Virus record (IMG/VR): IMGVR_UViG_3300010885_011653
Coordinates: 29,447 to 93,446 of that record
Reading direction: 5' to 3' (one strand)
Source: a virus
Length of the DNA: 64,000 nt
The position numbers were made by a program, and so were the translations under genes. Numbering within the stretch: the first letter of the stretch is position 1; each line of letters opens with the position of its first letter. Positions 33,769 through 43,054 of this stretch are shown in pieces. Below the pieces are notes generated by a model that worked only from the letters and a program-made list of their open reading frames with translations, was not told the DNA's origin and searched no databases.

Positions 33769-35286
33769 TTATCCAAATGCTCCAATTGCTTTACTAATAC
33801 CAATGCTGAGTACCAATGCCCCGGCGGCTTTAGCACCTGCTTTAAGTAGACTGCCGCCGCCTGCGGGTTTTGGTCTACCCGGACCGTTGCCGTCGAGCCA
33901 TGGTTCGTGGCACGGTACCACAGTACAGGTACTACCCAGAGAACCTTCTCGTGGGATCCATACTGTGCCATTGAATTCTGTGTCTGGTAGTCTATTTGGT
34001 ATTACCGGCATTGGTGGAATAGCCAATGGTGGTTTACCACCGGCATTTAATAACACCAACGATCCTTGAATACTAGTTTGCAAATATGATCCAACACTAC
34101 AACTTGCTCCACCTGCTAAACTTGCGGCTCCAACAGCACTTAAACTTAACAAGCCCATGCTCTTAACTGACGTAGATACCATTGATTGAATACCAACAGA
34201 TCCGATGCTGTTGATATTAATGCCATAATCAGCATTAATATCAATTGTGCCACCTGCATGAAATTTAATTGCACTATCACTGTGGAAATTCATTGGTCCT
34301 GTGCTACGAACGTTAAAGCCAGCGTATCCGTAGATGTTAATACTACCGTCTTTGCTAAACTCTAGCCACTGTAAACCGGTTTTGCTGCCGAGATAATAAA
34401 TTCCTTCTGTGTCGTTCATTAATAATTGATGGCCACCGCTGGTGCGTAATCTAATTAGTTGATCGGTGCCTTCTGGTTCGCTACTGCCTTTTGCTGCGCC
34501 ATCATCCATAACAAAACTGTGGCCGCCTGTACGAGCAACAATTTTTTGCGGATTTTCTTTAACTTGATCGTCTTTGGTAATTTTACGACCAGGGGTGCTG
34601 ATACCATATACGTTACTGGGTGTTTCTCGCAAGCTACTGCTACTGACAGCTCCGCGCACTTTATCTCTGTCAAGGCCTTGGTTAATTAGTACATAGGTTT
34701 GAAATTCGTGTGGGTACCTGGGAGTTCCTGTGACTGCGTCTTCATCAAATGCATTGGGATCTGCGGTGCTTGCTTCAACCACAGGTGCATTAGTGTCGCT
34801 GGTTAATTTAGTAGCTAACTCGTCGTCGGGCACCGTGACATTTTGTTTACCGCCTACGTTTCGTCCCAATGCTGGTACCATATGATGACTGGTACTGTCG
34901 TATATACAAGCAAACCAGTAGCCGCGGTCCTTGTCACCATTGACAAACATAACTAACACTTTGCAACCAATGTCAGGCGGAACCATCCACATTCCATAGC
35001 TTTGTCCATTGGTGTTGGGGCCAGTCGGTGCTAGCTGTGTATCTGTTCCGTAGGTTCCGCCATAGAACGGACTGGCATAACTCACCGACAGTTCTCCGTT
35101 GCCGTCTGTGCCTTCTTGTCCTTCCCAGTCTGGGATAACAACCCTGAGTTGCCCCATTCTACTGCCTTCTACGTGTTTAACAACAATAGCTTCATAAGGA
35201 CCGGGGTCAACGGTATAACCATCCCTGGGACTGGCAGATCCCCCTTCTTCTATGCCTGTTTTTCTAATAGAACCACTTCTACCCAT
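33769..35286 (-). CDS. 5: Baseplate central spike gp5-like
   Basis: A 505-residue protein with an N-terminal OB-fold of the gp5/VgrG type (YEAIVVKHVEGSRMGQLRVV, FYGGTYGTDTQ, GMWMVPPDIGCKVLVMFVNGD). A C-terminal stretch of short beta repeats follows (SINIYGYAGFNVRSTG, GGTIDINADYGININSIGSV), predicting the triple-stranded beta helix that pierces the host outer membrane. The lysozyme domain found inside T4 gp5 is absent; lysozyme-like sequence is instead found in the flanking genes. The C-terminus (SLLKAGAKAAGALVLSIGIS) is alanine/glycine-rich and hydrophobic. Part of the baseplate hub. Confidence 0.85.
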   Translation of the reverse strand: MGRSGSIRKTGIEEGGSASPRDGYTVDPGPYEAIVVKHVEGSRMGQLRVVIPDWEGQEGTDGNGELSVSYASPFYGGTYGTDTQLAPTGPNTNGQSYGMWMVPPDIGCKVLVMFVNGDKDRGYWFACIYDSTSHHMVPALGRNVGGKQNVTVPDDELATKLTSDTNAPVVEASTADPNAFDEDAVTGTPRYPHEFQTYVLINQGLDRDKVRGAVSSSSLRETPSNVYGISTPGRKITKDDQVKENPQKIVARTGGHSFVMDDGAAKGSSEPEGTDQLIRLRTSGGHQLLMNDTEGIYYLGSKTGLQWLEFSKDGSINIYGYAGFNVRSTGPMNFHSDSAIKFHAGGTIDINADYGININSIGSVGIQSMVSTSVKSMGLLSLSAVGAASLAGGASCSVGSYLQTSIQGSLVLLNAGGKPPLAIPPMPVIPNRLPDTEFNGTVWIPREGSLGSTCTVVPCHEPWLDGNGPGRPKPAGGGSLLKAGAKAAGALVLSIGISKAIGAFG

Positions 35287-35304
35287 TATATTTCCTTAAT
35301 TGAT

Positions 35305-38300
35305 TTATCTTGGTACTGTATTAACAACATTTCTAACTTGACCGTTTTGATCATATGTGGTGGTTGTTATTACAGCATTTCTGTTTCCTTCAGCGGCTGC
35401 ACGTTCAGCATATTCGCGCTCGCCCGGACGATATGCTACACCGCCATCGTTTATGTTGGGATTAAATGCTCCATTGGTATCGCCGGCCGCTTGTGTTTGA
35501 TTGCTTTGAGATACGCCCACAGAATTTGATCCATTTATCTGTGTATTATCTTCTCGTTGATTTTCTGTTACCTGATTAAATGTGGTAACTGCGTCAGAGT
35601 TAAAGTGTCTAACCAGTTTTAAAACTTGAGTAAATTTTCCCTTTGAAAAAGTGCTTTTAATACTGATTATCTTATACAATCCACTGAATATTGCAGGTCT
35701 GGTACTAACTGGGGGGAAAGACAATCCTGTGTTGTTATAATCTGTATCAATATCCAGCGGTGTATTTACAGTCAGGCGAACCACCATTGTGCCATTTTCC
35801 ATTCTAACATGTCCGTATTTTCTAACAAAATCAGCTTGACTAGTTTGTGCATTCCAATTTGGACTACCAGTTGGGCTAGGTACGTACAAGAAATCGTCTT
35901 GTTTTAACAAGGTAGGATCTCCTATAATAGTTAAGTCCACATTTAACATATCGCCGGATGCAGGATTACTTAATAGTGATTCGCCCACGTCGGCGGCTTT
36001 TGCCACTGCTGATCTATCTTTTTGATTTCCGCCCTTGGTTAAATTTTCTTTATTAACAACAGGTTTAAATACCTGCGGATTTATCTGTGGTACTGTGGCT
36101 AGTTCTTTAATTAAATTAGATAGCGATCCTATACCTAACACAGGGCTCGGCAATCTATCCAATAATTTATTGATAGCGGTACTTTGCGTAGTTTTATAAC
36201 TTGGCAACTTATTAGTGTAGGACATTACCGCAGTATAATACGTCATGTCAAAATTTAATTTAAAATCAATTATATCAATATTTTTTCCTGTATAAAGGTA
36301 TTGATAATCTTTAATAACAAATGGCTGGCTATTGGTCATTTGAGGCAGTAGCGGGTGTGTACCATCACCTATCCAATATTGATGTATACCGTAACTCATT
36401 ATCATACATCTACGATTATTTGAATTATCAAATGCTCCTTCAGTCACTGCCCCACTTGCTTGTATGCCACCGTATATTACTTGAGTGGTAACTTTATAAT
36501 GACTGTAGATCTGTGTTTGACTGGCCGCAGTATTAGGTTTTGCTAGTCCAAGTTGGTCAATAAAAAACTGCGATGATGGCATAATTTTTTGTATAATATC
36601 AATTATGTTCATGCTGTGTGGTATAGTAAATGTATTGGCCTGTACATCAATTGTTTTACCTTTACTATCAGGGTTACTTTTAGCCAATCCCGTTTGTTGA
36701 GGGTCTACAATTTTACTTTCCCCGATAGCTCTATCTATATCAAATTTAACTGCATCTGCTACGTCTCTTTTTCTAGCGGCTACTTCGGTTAGTGAAAATT
36801 TATTCATTTGCGCCGCTAATCCTTTGGGCCCGTTGAAAAATTCATTAACTGTTGTTGCGACGATTGTAAAGTCTTTAGGTATACTATTTTCTTTTGTGTG
36901 GTGCGGTGCGTGTCCGGTTGGACAAAATTCTATTTTGTATTCTGCCCCTTTTCCGGTTACATTCAGTTTCATTGATAAAAATCTAATAGGAAAACGTTTT
37001 CTTGTTAGGCCAATTTGGTCGCCGGGTATAGGATTACCTTGATCGTCGTATCCAACAAAATTCAACTCTAACATGTATGGTTGGCTAATGTAGTTTTGCG
37101 GCAACCCAGTTGCTGGATCAATACTGGCAGAAACTAAACTGTCAATAAATGTAACACCATACGGCTCTATTATCGTAAATGTTCCTTTAATATCACTGCT
37201 ACTTTTAGTATTTTTGTTTAAAGCCACTACACTATCAATTTCAACATCTTGTATGTTATAGTTTAATCCTAATGTTGCTGGATGTCTACGATCGGGATAT
37301 AATCCTGCATCTTCTGCAAGAACATAACTGTCGTAACTTAAATTATATGCTACCCCAACACCTACATCAGCACCGGCCATTAGAGCATTGTAATCTTTAA
37401 TACCCACCCACCATAATACCCAGGTATAGGTATACGATGCTAACCCATGTACTGGGTTTGGTATGTATGCGGTGATAGCTGGTAATTTCTTTTGAGCTGG
37501 TGTTGGTCTATCAGGTGCCGACGGAGAATTGACACCGCTTATGTTGACCCGATACACTCCATCTGAGGTGTACCCATCAGGTCGATAGTCAGAGTTGGGA
37601 CGATCTGGTTGTTCTGATATTTTTGCATTGTTGTAGGCGGTTAGTAAGGTAGGGTCAATATTAGAAGCAGTTGTGGGAGAATTAACTGTGGTATCTGGAG
37701 TACCATTTAATTGATTGGTCATCTTACTAATGACAAATTGTCCTTGAGTACCAATTTCGCTCGCGGCTGCTGCTACAAGTTCTTTAGTTAAATATGTAGA
37801 GCCTGCTCCGTCTGGACTTGTTAGTTCATCAATTACATCTTTAACCGTGCCGGGGAGCGCAACTCCGCCTCCACCAGGGAGACTAATAATAATTTCCGTA
37901 ACAGGTGACTCTGAGTCAGCCCCTGCACTGACCCTATACTCAACAAAACCACCATCAACTTGACGTACCACAGTTAAAAAATCGCCGGCGGTGATCTTTG
38001 TTATTACGTTAAGTGGTACTGTCGTTGTCACATCCATTGGGCCCGTCTTATTCAGAACTTCAAAAGTTTTGCCTCCAGCATTAATGTCTACTTGCGATAC
38101 AATATTACTTGCTGTTAGTGTTCCTACTGTTTGAGGCTCTACTAGTGTGCCTTTGGACTCTCGAAAATTAGAATATTCTATTACTTTGTTACCATCAATG
38201 CCCATTGCTGTTAACACATCAACTCTGCCATCTTTGTACGCAGTATTAATAACGTTTTGTGTATGTGTTAGGAATGATTGACTATTAATGGCCTCAACCG

Positions 38301-38952
38301 GCGGTACACCAAGTTGGCTATTAGTCTGATTATACGCATCAAGTAATTTTTGTTGATTGTCTGCAGATAACCCATCAAGGAGATTTAGTGTTTGTACCGA
38401 GTTGAGTGGTAAAAATATATTTGTTGGTTGAATTGGTATGTCGGACAACAATGTTAAAGAACCAGTCGTTGATCCAACTGTAACTGTGCCGCGAGATTGA
38501 CTAATAACATCAGCTTGAACTGTATTACTGATAACTGCATTAGGATTAGTATAATCAATGTTTTTTGCATTGCTAGGTGCTAGTTGTAACGCCCAGGCTT
38601 TAGCTGTATCTATATTAATATCGCCAGAGAAAAAACCAGGTCTAATACCAGCTTGTTGCCAATAGTAATCTTGTACTTTTGCTTGATCAGCAATGCTGAG
38701 TTGTTTATATTGGTCTGGTGTATATTGTGTGCCTAGTGCTCTCTCAGTAAAGTTAGGAACAAATTGCGAATTTAATTGGAATACTCCTACATAGGCTCCA
38801 CCTGCGCCTCCTACGGCATGAGTTTTATAACCCGATTCAACACCCCATACCGAAAGAAGTGCTGTAGGATTTATACCCCATTTGGCTCCAAGGTCGTTTG
38901 CCGCGGCAACTACATCAGCTGGTGGTGGTGGTAGTTTTTGTTGAGTTGCCAT
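35305..38952 (-). CDS. Baseplate hub protein with N-terminal lytic-transglycosylase-like domain
   Basis: A 1215-residue protein. Residues 10-130 match a goose-type/SLT transglycosylase: INPTALLSVWGVESGYKTHA with candidate catalytic E39, then GVFQLNSQF. This domain would cut peptidoglycan during tail penetration. The C-terminal third has hub/late-control-D features: DPTLLKQDDFLYVP and GLYKIISIKSTFSKGKFTQVLKL. The central part is long and not recognised, with a proline-rich linker (SAPDRPTPAQKKLP). The gene sits between gp53 and gp5 with a 1-base overlap, where T4-like marine phages carry a large hub gene. It may unite the roles of T4 gp27 and a tail lysozyme. Confidence 0.75.
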   Translation of the reverse strand: MATQQKLPPPPADVVAAANDLGAKWGINPTALLSVWGVESGYKTHAVGGAGGAYVGVFQLNSQFVPNFTERALGTQYTPDQYKQLSIADQAKVQDYYWQQAGIRPGFFSGDINIDTAKAWALQLAPSNAKNIDYTNPNAVISNTVQADVISQSRGTVTVGSTTGSLTLLSDIPIQPTNIFLPLNSVQTLNLLDGLSADNQQKLLDAYNQTNSQLGVPPVEAINSQSFLTHTQNVINTAYKDGRVDVLTAMGIDGNKVIEYSNFRESKGTLVEPQTVGTLTASNIVSQVDINAGGKTFEVLNKTGPMDVTTTVPLNVITKITAGDFLTVVRQVDGGFVEYRVSAGADSESPVTEIIISLPGGGGVALPGTVKDVIDELTSPDGAGSTYLTKELVAAAASEIGTQGQFVISKMTNQLNGTPDTTVNSPTTASNIDPTLLTAYNNAKISEQPDRPNSDYRPDGYTSDGVYRVNISGVNSPSAPDRPTPAQKKLPAITAYIPNPVHGLASYTYTWVLWWVGIKDYNALMAGADVGVGVAYNLSYDSYVLAEDAGLYPDRRHPATLGLNYNIQDVEIDSVVALNKNTKSSSDIKGTFTIIEPYGVTFIDSLVSASIDPATGLPQNYISQPYMLELNFVGYDDQGNPIPGDQIGLTRKRFPIRFLSMKLNVTGKGAEYKIEFCPTGHAPHHTKENSIPKDFTIVATTVNEFFNGPKGLAAQMNKFSLTEVAARKRDVADAVKFDIDRAIGESKIVDPQQTGLAKSNPDSKGKTIDVQANTFTIPHSMNIIDIIQKIMPSSQFFIDQLGLAKPNTAASQTQIYSHYKVTTQVIYGGIQASGAVTEGAFDNSNNRRCMIMSYGIHQYWIGDGTHPLLPQMTNSQPFVIKDYQYLYTGKNIDIIDFKLNFDMTYYTAVMSYTNKLPSYKTTQSTAINKLLDRLPSPVLGIGSLSNLIKELATVPQINPQVFKPVVNKENLTKGGNQKDRSAVAKAADVGESLLSNPASGDMLNVDLTIIGDPTLLKQDDFLYVPSPTGSPNWNAQTSQADFVRKYGHVRMENGTMVVRLTVNTPLDIDTDYNNTGLSFPPVSTRPAIFSGLYKIISIKSTFSKGKFTQVLKLVRHFNSDAVTTFNQVTENQREDNTQINGSNSVGVSQSNQTQAAGDTNGAFNPNINDGGVAYRPGEREYAERAAAEGNRNAVITTTTYDQNGQVRNVVNTVPR

Positions 38953-39251
38953 TATATTCCTAGTGCTTTACGTATTGTTTCTCTAGTGGGAATGTAGATA
39001 ATTGTAGGTGGTACAAAATTAAAAATTGGATCTACAAGCACATCAGGATTACGCACAGCAAATACCCACCATAGATTGGTGTCTTGGTACATGTCGTGTG
39101 CCAACAAATCGGGACGTAATTGATATACCGGATCAATTTGATAACGTGCATCAGAGACATCGCTAGGAATATATTTTCCAGACCATAGGTCTAAGAAATT
39201 TCCCCACTGAGGTGTGGTACTGTATGGACTGGTTTTGCTATAAGTTGCCAT
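38952..39251 (-). CDS. 53: Baseplate wedge subunit gp53-like
   Basis: A 99-residue protein with the gp53 signature: YQLRPDLLAHDMYQDTNLWW followed by VFAVRNPDVLVDP and a C-terminal IYIPTRETIRKAL. In T4 gp53 clamps the gp6/gp25/gp7 wedge core and connects neighbouring wedges. T4 gp53 is 196 residues; the shorter form with only the LysM-like core is usual in cyanophage-type relatives. It is translationally coupled to both neighbours through TAATG overlaps. Confidence 0.85.
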   Translation of the reverse strand: MATYSKTSPYSTTPQWGNFLDLWSGKYIPSDVSDARYQIDPVYQLRPDLLAHDMYQDTNLWWVFAVRNPDVLVDPIFNFVPPTIIYIPTRETIRKALGI

Positions 39252-40255
39252 TATAGGAATCCTCCTGCATTGCCGCCACCGGTGTTGTATCCACCTTGTG
39301 TTGCGCCAAATGAGCTGGCTGGGTAACCTGTCCCGGGGCCGTTGATTAATGCACCACGGGCAAAGTCTTGTAAACTAAATGCGCGACTCTGTGCCAAACG
39401 ACTGTAAATAGGTTGTACTGTTAATGTAACTGTACTTTGCGTAGGCATGCGTGTGCTGTTTAATCTATAGTTGTTAAATTGCGGATTATATCCTGTTCTA
39501 GTTACACCAGGTTCAGGAATGTCCATATAATCTGCATCAGATGGCATAGTGTGTGCAAAACTAGTTACCACACATGGAACGTTGGGTAGATAATACTGTC
39601 CATACCCGTTTAAGTACACTATCGGCGGAGGATTACCTGCATTGGGATCCGCGCCAAAAAACATCTTGGTTACCGATCTAAAGAAATATATTACTGCCAA
39701 CAAGTATTGACCTTCATTGATATTTTGTACTGTAAAATCGCCTTGTATTTGTATGGCCTGTGTTTCGGAGTTGTCATAGAAATAATTGGTATAATTGTTA
39801 TGAGTTAATTTTTGTGCCAGATAGTTGGCCACAGATGTTACTGTAATTTGCGGGGTATAGGGAAATACTACTCCAATTCGTTTGGCCCCAGCATTTTGAC
39901 CAATTACGCCTAGTATAGCACTACCAAAGCCGCTGGTACTACCACCCCCAATTTCTGTAACTAAGGGACTCATTAAAGTATTACTACTGTCATTATAAAA
40001 ATAGTTAGAGCCCGGTGCTAGACTAATACGTACACGCCAATCTTGACTGGCGTTGGGATATATAATTTGTGGGTTTGGACCTGCTGTTCTGTTACTATAT
40101 TGATACATCTGTGCTACGTTTTGGCGATTAGTTGCACCGCTAAGTCCTACGCTGCCAAGAAGGCTTGCCCCGATAGCCTGACCAATTTGGGCACCCACGC
40201 TTTGATTGGGATTTATAGTATTTCCAGGTAGGACCGCATTAGGTAGTACAGGCAT
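39251..40255 (-). CDS. Tail-tube-cap-like baseplate protein (gp48/gp54 candidate)
   Basis: A 334-residue protein that opens the minus-strand baseplate block. Its C-terminal half has VPCVVTSFAHTMPSDADYMD followed by TRMPTQSTVTLTVQPIYSRL. This arrangement recalls the tube-fold end of T4 gp48/gp54 (a PCQIQSIRF segment followed by LPSTFTLEITM), and it also has an IYFFRSVTKMFFG segment comparable to IYQYFNYFSYG. The ends are glycine/asparagine-rich. Such proteins nucleate tail-tube growth on the baseplate. A GATAAATAT late motif precedes the start. The assignment is by remembered similarity, not a search; a general tail structural role is safe. Confidence 0.55.
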   Translation of the reverse strand: MPVLPNAVLPGNTINPNQSVGAQIGQAIGASLLGSVGLSGATNRQNVAQMYQYSNRTAGPNPQIIYPNASQDWRVRISLAPGSNYFYNDSSNTLMSPLVTEIGGGSTSGFGSAILGVIGQNAGAKRIGVVFPYTPQITVTSVANYLAQKLTHNNYTNYFYDNSETQAIQIQGDFTVQNINEGQYLLAVIYFFRSVTKMFFGADPNAGNPPPIVYLNGYGQYYLPNVPCVVTSFAHTMPSDADYMDIPEPGVTRTGYNPQFNNYRLNSTRMPTQSTVTLTVQPIYSRLAQSRAFSLQDFARGALINGPGTGYPASSFGATQGGYNTGGGNAGGFL

Positions 40256-40275
40256 AATAGTTCCAAGTTATAAAC

Positions 40276-40284
40276 ATATTTATC
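40276..40284 (-). promoter_or_regulatory. Late promoter-like octamer (GATAAATAT)
   Basis: Minus-strand element in front of the first baseplate gene; predicted leader of about 15 bases with TTGGAA before ATG 40255. It lies in the divergent gap shared with the gp55 promoter. Confidence 0.5.
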
Positions 40285-40331
40285 GGTATCAAAAACGGCC
40301 CAGATAATGTTTTGGCATTTTCAAAATTAGG

Positions 40332-40361
40332 TTGACCATTGGGAGATAATTATGTTAGTAT
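40332..40361 (+). promoter_or_regulatory. Sigma70-like promoter for gp55
   Basis: TTGACC (40332-40337) and TAGTAT (40356-40361) separated by 18 bases. The predicted start near 40368 lies just before the AAAGGA Shine-Dalgarno at 40373-40378 and after the first possible GTG of the frame, supporting the later start at 40386. Confidence 0.5.
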
Positions 40362-40385
40362 GTGCTAACTTTAAAGGACCAAAAG

Positions 40386-41270
40386 GTGCGCCACAACTAT
40401 CTTAACAACAAAGACATTCTTAAAGAAATACACAAAAGTAAAAATACCTATTGTTTTTACTCAGAGCCCGAGGTAACAGACTACGATATGATTGTGTCTG
40501 ATGTGGGGAAAATTAATAAGAAAACTATTCTACAAGCTCGGAAAGATCGGGCGGTACGCTTGGCTAAACTAGCACACGAAGCCGCAACAGTAGAAGGTGT
40601 AAAACGAAAACTTGACGAATTTGAAATCAAGCTCAAGGATGTTAAAGATACTGATATAGTGTTTAGAGTGATGACTTGGGAACATGTTCCAGTGGATGAT
40701 GTTAAGAGTCGTAAAGCCGCAGTAAAAGCCTTAGAGGAAGAAGGCGGTCCAGTGCGTAGTGAATATGACGATGAGGATTTAGATCTGATAGGCAACACCA
40801 AATATGTCAAAGTAAATTTTCCACCGTTTGAACATTTTCAAGTAGGTGAGGAAGGTAATCTTATCCTGGTGGGACGTAGCCATTGGAAGGGCAACTTTGA
40901 AAAAGGACACTTTAGCCGTGACCACGGGGCAATGACTCCCAAGCTAGCTCATATGTTTATCAAGCTGTGCGAACGCTATGCTACACGTAGTAACTGGCGC
41001 GGATATACATACAACGATGAAATGCGATCGCAAGCACTATTACAGTTAAGTCAAATTGGACTACAGTTTGATGAATCAAAAAGTCAAAACCCGTTTGCTT
41101 ATTACACAGCGGCCATTACTAATTCATTTACTCGTGTTTTAAATATTGAAAAACGTAATCAAAACTTACGTGACGACATTTTAGAAATGAATAACCTGAC
41201 ACCGAGTTACACCCGTCAAGGTATGAGCCGAAGCCCATCAAGTAGCAGTGACGGCGGGTACGACGATTGA
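40386..41270 (+). CDS. 55: Late-transcription sigma factor gp55-like
   Basis: Start chosen at GTG 40386, 7 bases after AAAGGA; the frame could open at GTG 40362 but that lies upstream of the likely transcript start. The protein has about 295 residues. The C-terminal half is diagnostic of gp55: ERYATRSNWRGYTYNDEMRS, QALLQLSQIGLQFDES and NPFAYYTAAITNSFTRVLNI, followed by EKRNQNLRDDILEMN. gp55 is a highly diverged sigma70-family protein that directs host RNA polymerase to late promoters (TATAAATA in T4). The GATAAATA-type motifs in this window are its expected targets. The middle (residues 100-170) has a long insertion of unknown role. Confidence 0.9.
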   Translation: MRHNYLNNKDILKEIHKSKNTYCFYSEPEVTDYDMIVSDVGKINKKTILQARKDRAVRLAKLAHEAATVEGVKRKLDEFEIKLKDVKDTDIVFRVMTWEHVPVDDVKSRKAAVKALEEEGGPVRSEYDDEDLDLIGNTKYVKVNFPPFEHFQVGEEGNLILVGRSHWKGNFEKGHFSRDHGAMTPKLAHMFIKLCERYATRSNWRGYTYNDEMRSQALLQLSQIGLQFDESKSQNPFAYYTAAITNSFTRVLNIEKRNQNLRDDILEMNNLTPSYTRQGMSRSPSSSSDGGYDD

Positions 41271-41297
41271 GCAAATTGTTGTTTGATTTTGCTCAAT
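41266..41297 (+). repeat. 10-bp inverted repeat between gp55 and gp47
   Basis: ATTGAGCAAA (41266-41275, containing the gp55 stop) and TTTGCTCAAT (41288-41297) are perfectly complementary with a 12-base loop. No T-run follows. The right arm overlaps the end of the -35 box and the spacer of the gp47 promoter, so it could be an operator or an RNA hairpin rather than a terminator. Confidence 0.6.
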
Positions 41298-41311
41298 TGA
41301 TACTGTATACT
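41283..41311 (+). promoter_or_regulatory. Sigma70-type promoter for gp47-gp46 operon
   Basis: TTGATT (41283-41288), 17-base spacer, TATACT (41306-41311). Predicted transcript start is at or next to the gp47 ATG (41319), implying a leaderless or nearly leaderless message. Confidence 0.55.
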
Positions 41312-41318
41312 TGTTGTT

Positions 41319-42335
41319 ATGACTAACCTTTTCAAGAAGGCCGCTATCTTTACAGATATACATTTCGGCCTAAAATCAAATAGTACGCTACACAACGAAG
41401 ATTGTTTGTCGTTTGTTAAATGGGCTACTGCTAAAGCCCGGGAAGAAGGGTGCGAAACTGCTCTATTTCTCGGTGATTGGCATAATAACAGAGCCAGCAT
41501 TAACATCGTCACACTTCAGTACAGCCTCAGAGCGTTGGAGCATCTCAATGAAAACTTTGATCAAACATTCTTTATCCCGGGCAATCACGATTTGTATTAT
41601 CGCGACAAGCGTGATGTACAGTCTGTGGAGTGGGCCAAACACCTTACTAACATCCATATTTGCAACGATTGGACTACTTTTGGCGACGTTACTATTGCTC
41701 CTTGGCTAGTAGGCGACGACCATAAGAAGGTTAAGAAGTTAAAAGGAAAGTATATGTTTGGGCACTTTGAACTGCCTGGATATTTAATGAATGCTATGGT
41801 TGCCATGCCCGACCACGGCGAGATTACTGGTAACGACATGCAAGGATTTGAGCATGTGTTTACCGGACACTTCCACAAACGTCAGACGCAACGCAACATT
41901 ACTTACATTGGTAACTGTTTCCCACACAACTATGCCGACGCCGGTGACGACGATCGCGGACTTACCGTATTAGAATGGGGTAAAGCCCCAGAATATCATA
42001 GTTGGCCCAACCAACCTATGTATCGAGTGTTTCAATTAAGTGATGTACTCAGACACACTGAAGTCATGTTAAAGCCCAATATGCATGTACGTGTTAACTT
42101 GGACATTGATATCAGCTACGAAGAAGCTACATTTATCAAAGAAACGTTTATAGACACATACAAGTTACGTGAAATTACATTAATTCCTGCTAAAGTCACT
42201 GAACTAAGTGATTACGAAATAGCCGGTAACATTGAATTTGAATCAGTTGATCAAATTGTCTTTGGTCAGCTTAACAGTATTGATAGCCAACAGTTTAACA
42301 AGAACCTGTTGCTAGATATCTACCGGAACTTATGA
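41319..42335 (+). CDS. 47: Recombination endonuclease subunit gp47-like (Mre11 type)
   Basis: A 338-residue calcineurin-like phosphoesterase, the nuclease subunit of the gp46/gp47 (Rad50/Mre11-like) complex that resects DNA ends for recombination-dependent replication and host DNA degradation. Metal-binding motifs are in order: D13-x-H15 (FTDIHFG), G52-D53 (FLGDWHNN), GNHD at 88-91 and GHFHKR near 185. Length matches T4 gp47 (339). The adjacent gene overlaps as ATGA, and gp46 follows that gene. No Shine-Dalgarno is visible and the promoter places the start almost at the ATG. Confidence 0.93.
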   Translation: MTNLFKKAAIFTDIHFGLKSNSTLHNEDCLSFVKWATAKAREEGCETALFLGDWHNNRASINIVTLQYSLRALEHLNENFDQTFFIPGNHDLYYRDKRDVQSVEWAKHLTNIHICNDWTTFGDVTIAPWLVGDDHKKVKKLKGKYMFGHFELPGYLMNAMVAMPDHGEITGNDMQGFEHVFTGHFHKRQTQRNITYIGNCFPHNYADAGDDDRGLTVLEWGKAPEYHSWPNQPMYRVFQLSDVLRHTEVMLKPNMHVRVNLDIDISYEEATFIKETFIDTYKLREITLIPAKVTELSDYEIAGNIEFESVDQIVFGQLNSIDSQQFNKNLLLDIYRNL

Positions 42336-43054
42336 GAATATATGCTGTTGGATGCAGTACTACCATTGGAGAAGAGTTAACAGATCCTGTTAACACTTGC
42401 TATCCTGCTTTGATAGCACAACGCTTTGGTGCAGAGTTAACTAACGATGCACACTTTGGTGGTACTAATCAACGCACTACATATCGCACAATTAAACATA
42501 CGCAAGATGCGTATGATTTGTATTTGATTGCATGGTCCGCAGACAGTAGATTTACTTTTTACAAGTCAGATGACAATGAAGAAGTAAGTTTTGCACCTAA
42601 ACTTATTAACTACAAACACGATCAAGAAGATTACTATAAGATTTGGGGCAGAACACTATTCCAAGTTTGGTACAATAGGCTATATGGGTTCAAGCAATGG
42701 CTACAACAGATTATTCAGGTACAAACCATATTAGAGCAACAGGGTAAACAATACCTAATGTTGAATACTGTGCATAATAATTTAGATCGTTGGCTTAGTC
42801 CCAGAGAATCATTTTTAGATGTTGTCCAAAAACTGATTAATGTGTCGGCTATGAATGATAGTCAAATTGTTGCAGAGCACGAAGAAATACAGTATTATCT
42901 AAGTTTAATCAACACTGATAAATTTTATGGCTGGAATGAATTTGCCATTAGAGATTTAGACCATTTATTTCCGATGGGTCCAAAGAATCACATGCTTGAA
43001 GCAGGGCATCAACATTTAGCTAACTTACTTTATAACCATTTATGTTCCGTATAA
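42332..43054 (+). CDS. SGNH-hydrolase-like protein inserted between gp47 and gp46
   Basis: A 240-residue protein starting MRIYAVGCSTTIGEEL, which fits block I of SGNH enzymes with S9 as possible nucleophile. GGTNQRTTYR suits block II and the C-terminus (NHMLEAGHQHLANLLYNHL) looks like the block V helix with a conserved G-H. It overlaps gp47 by 4 bases and gp46 by 13, so it is co-translated with both nuclease subunits. It is a distant relative in fold of the 5988-6710 gene, but with better preserved histidines. Substrate unknown; a link to recombination is suggested only by position and could be that of a cargo gene. Confidence 0.6.
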   Translation: MRIYAVGCSTTIGEELTDPVNTCYPALIAQRFGAELTNDAHFGGTNQRTTYRTIKHTQDAYDLYLIAWSADSRFTFYKSDDNEEVSFAPKLINYKHDQEDYYKIWGRTLFQVWYNRLYGFKQWLQQIIQVQTILEQQGKQYLMLNTVHNNLDRWLSPRESFLDVVQKLINVSAMNDSQIVAEHEEIQYYLSLINTDKFYGWNEFAIRDLDHLFPMGPKNHMLEAGHQHLANLLYNHLCSV

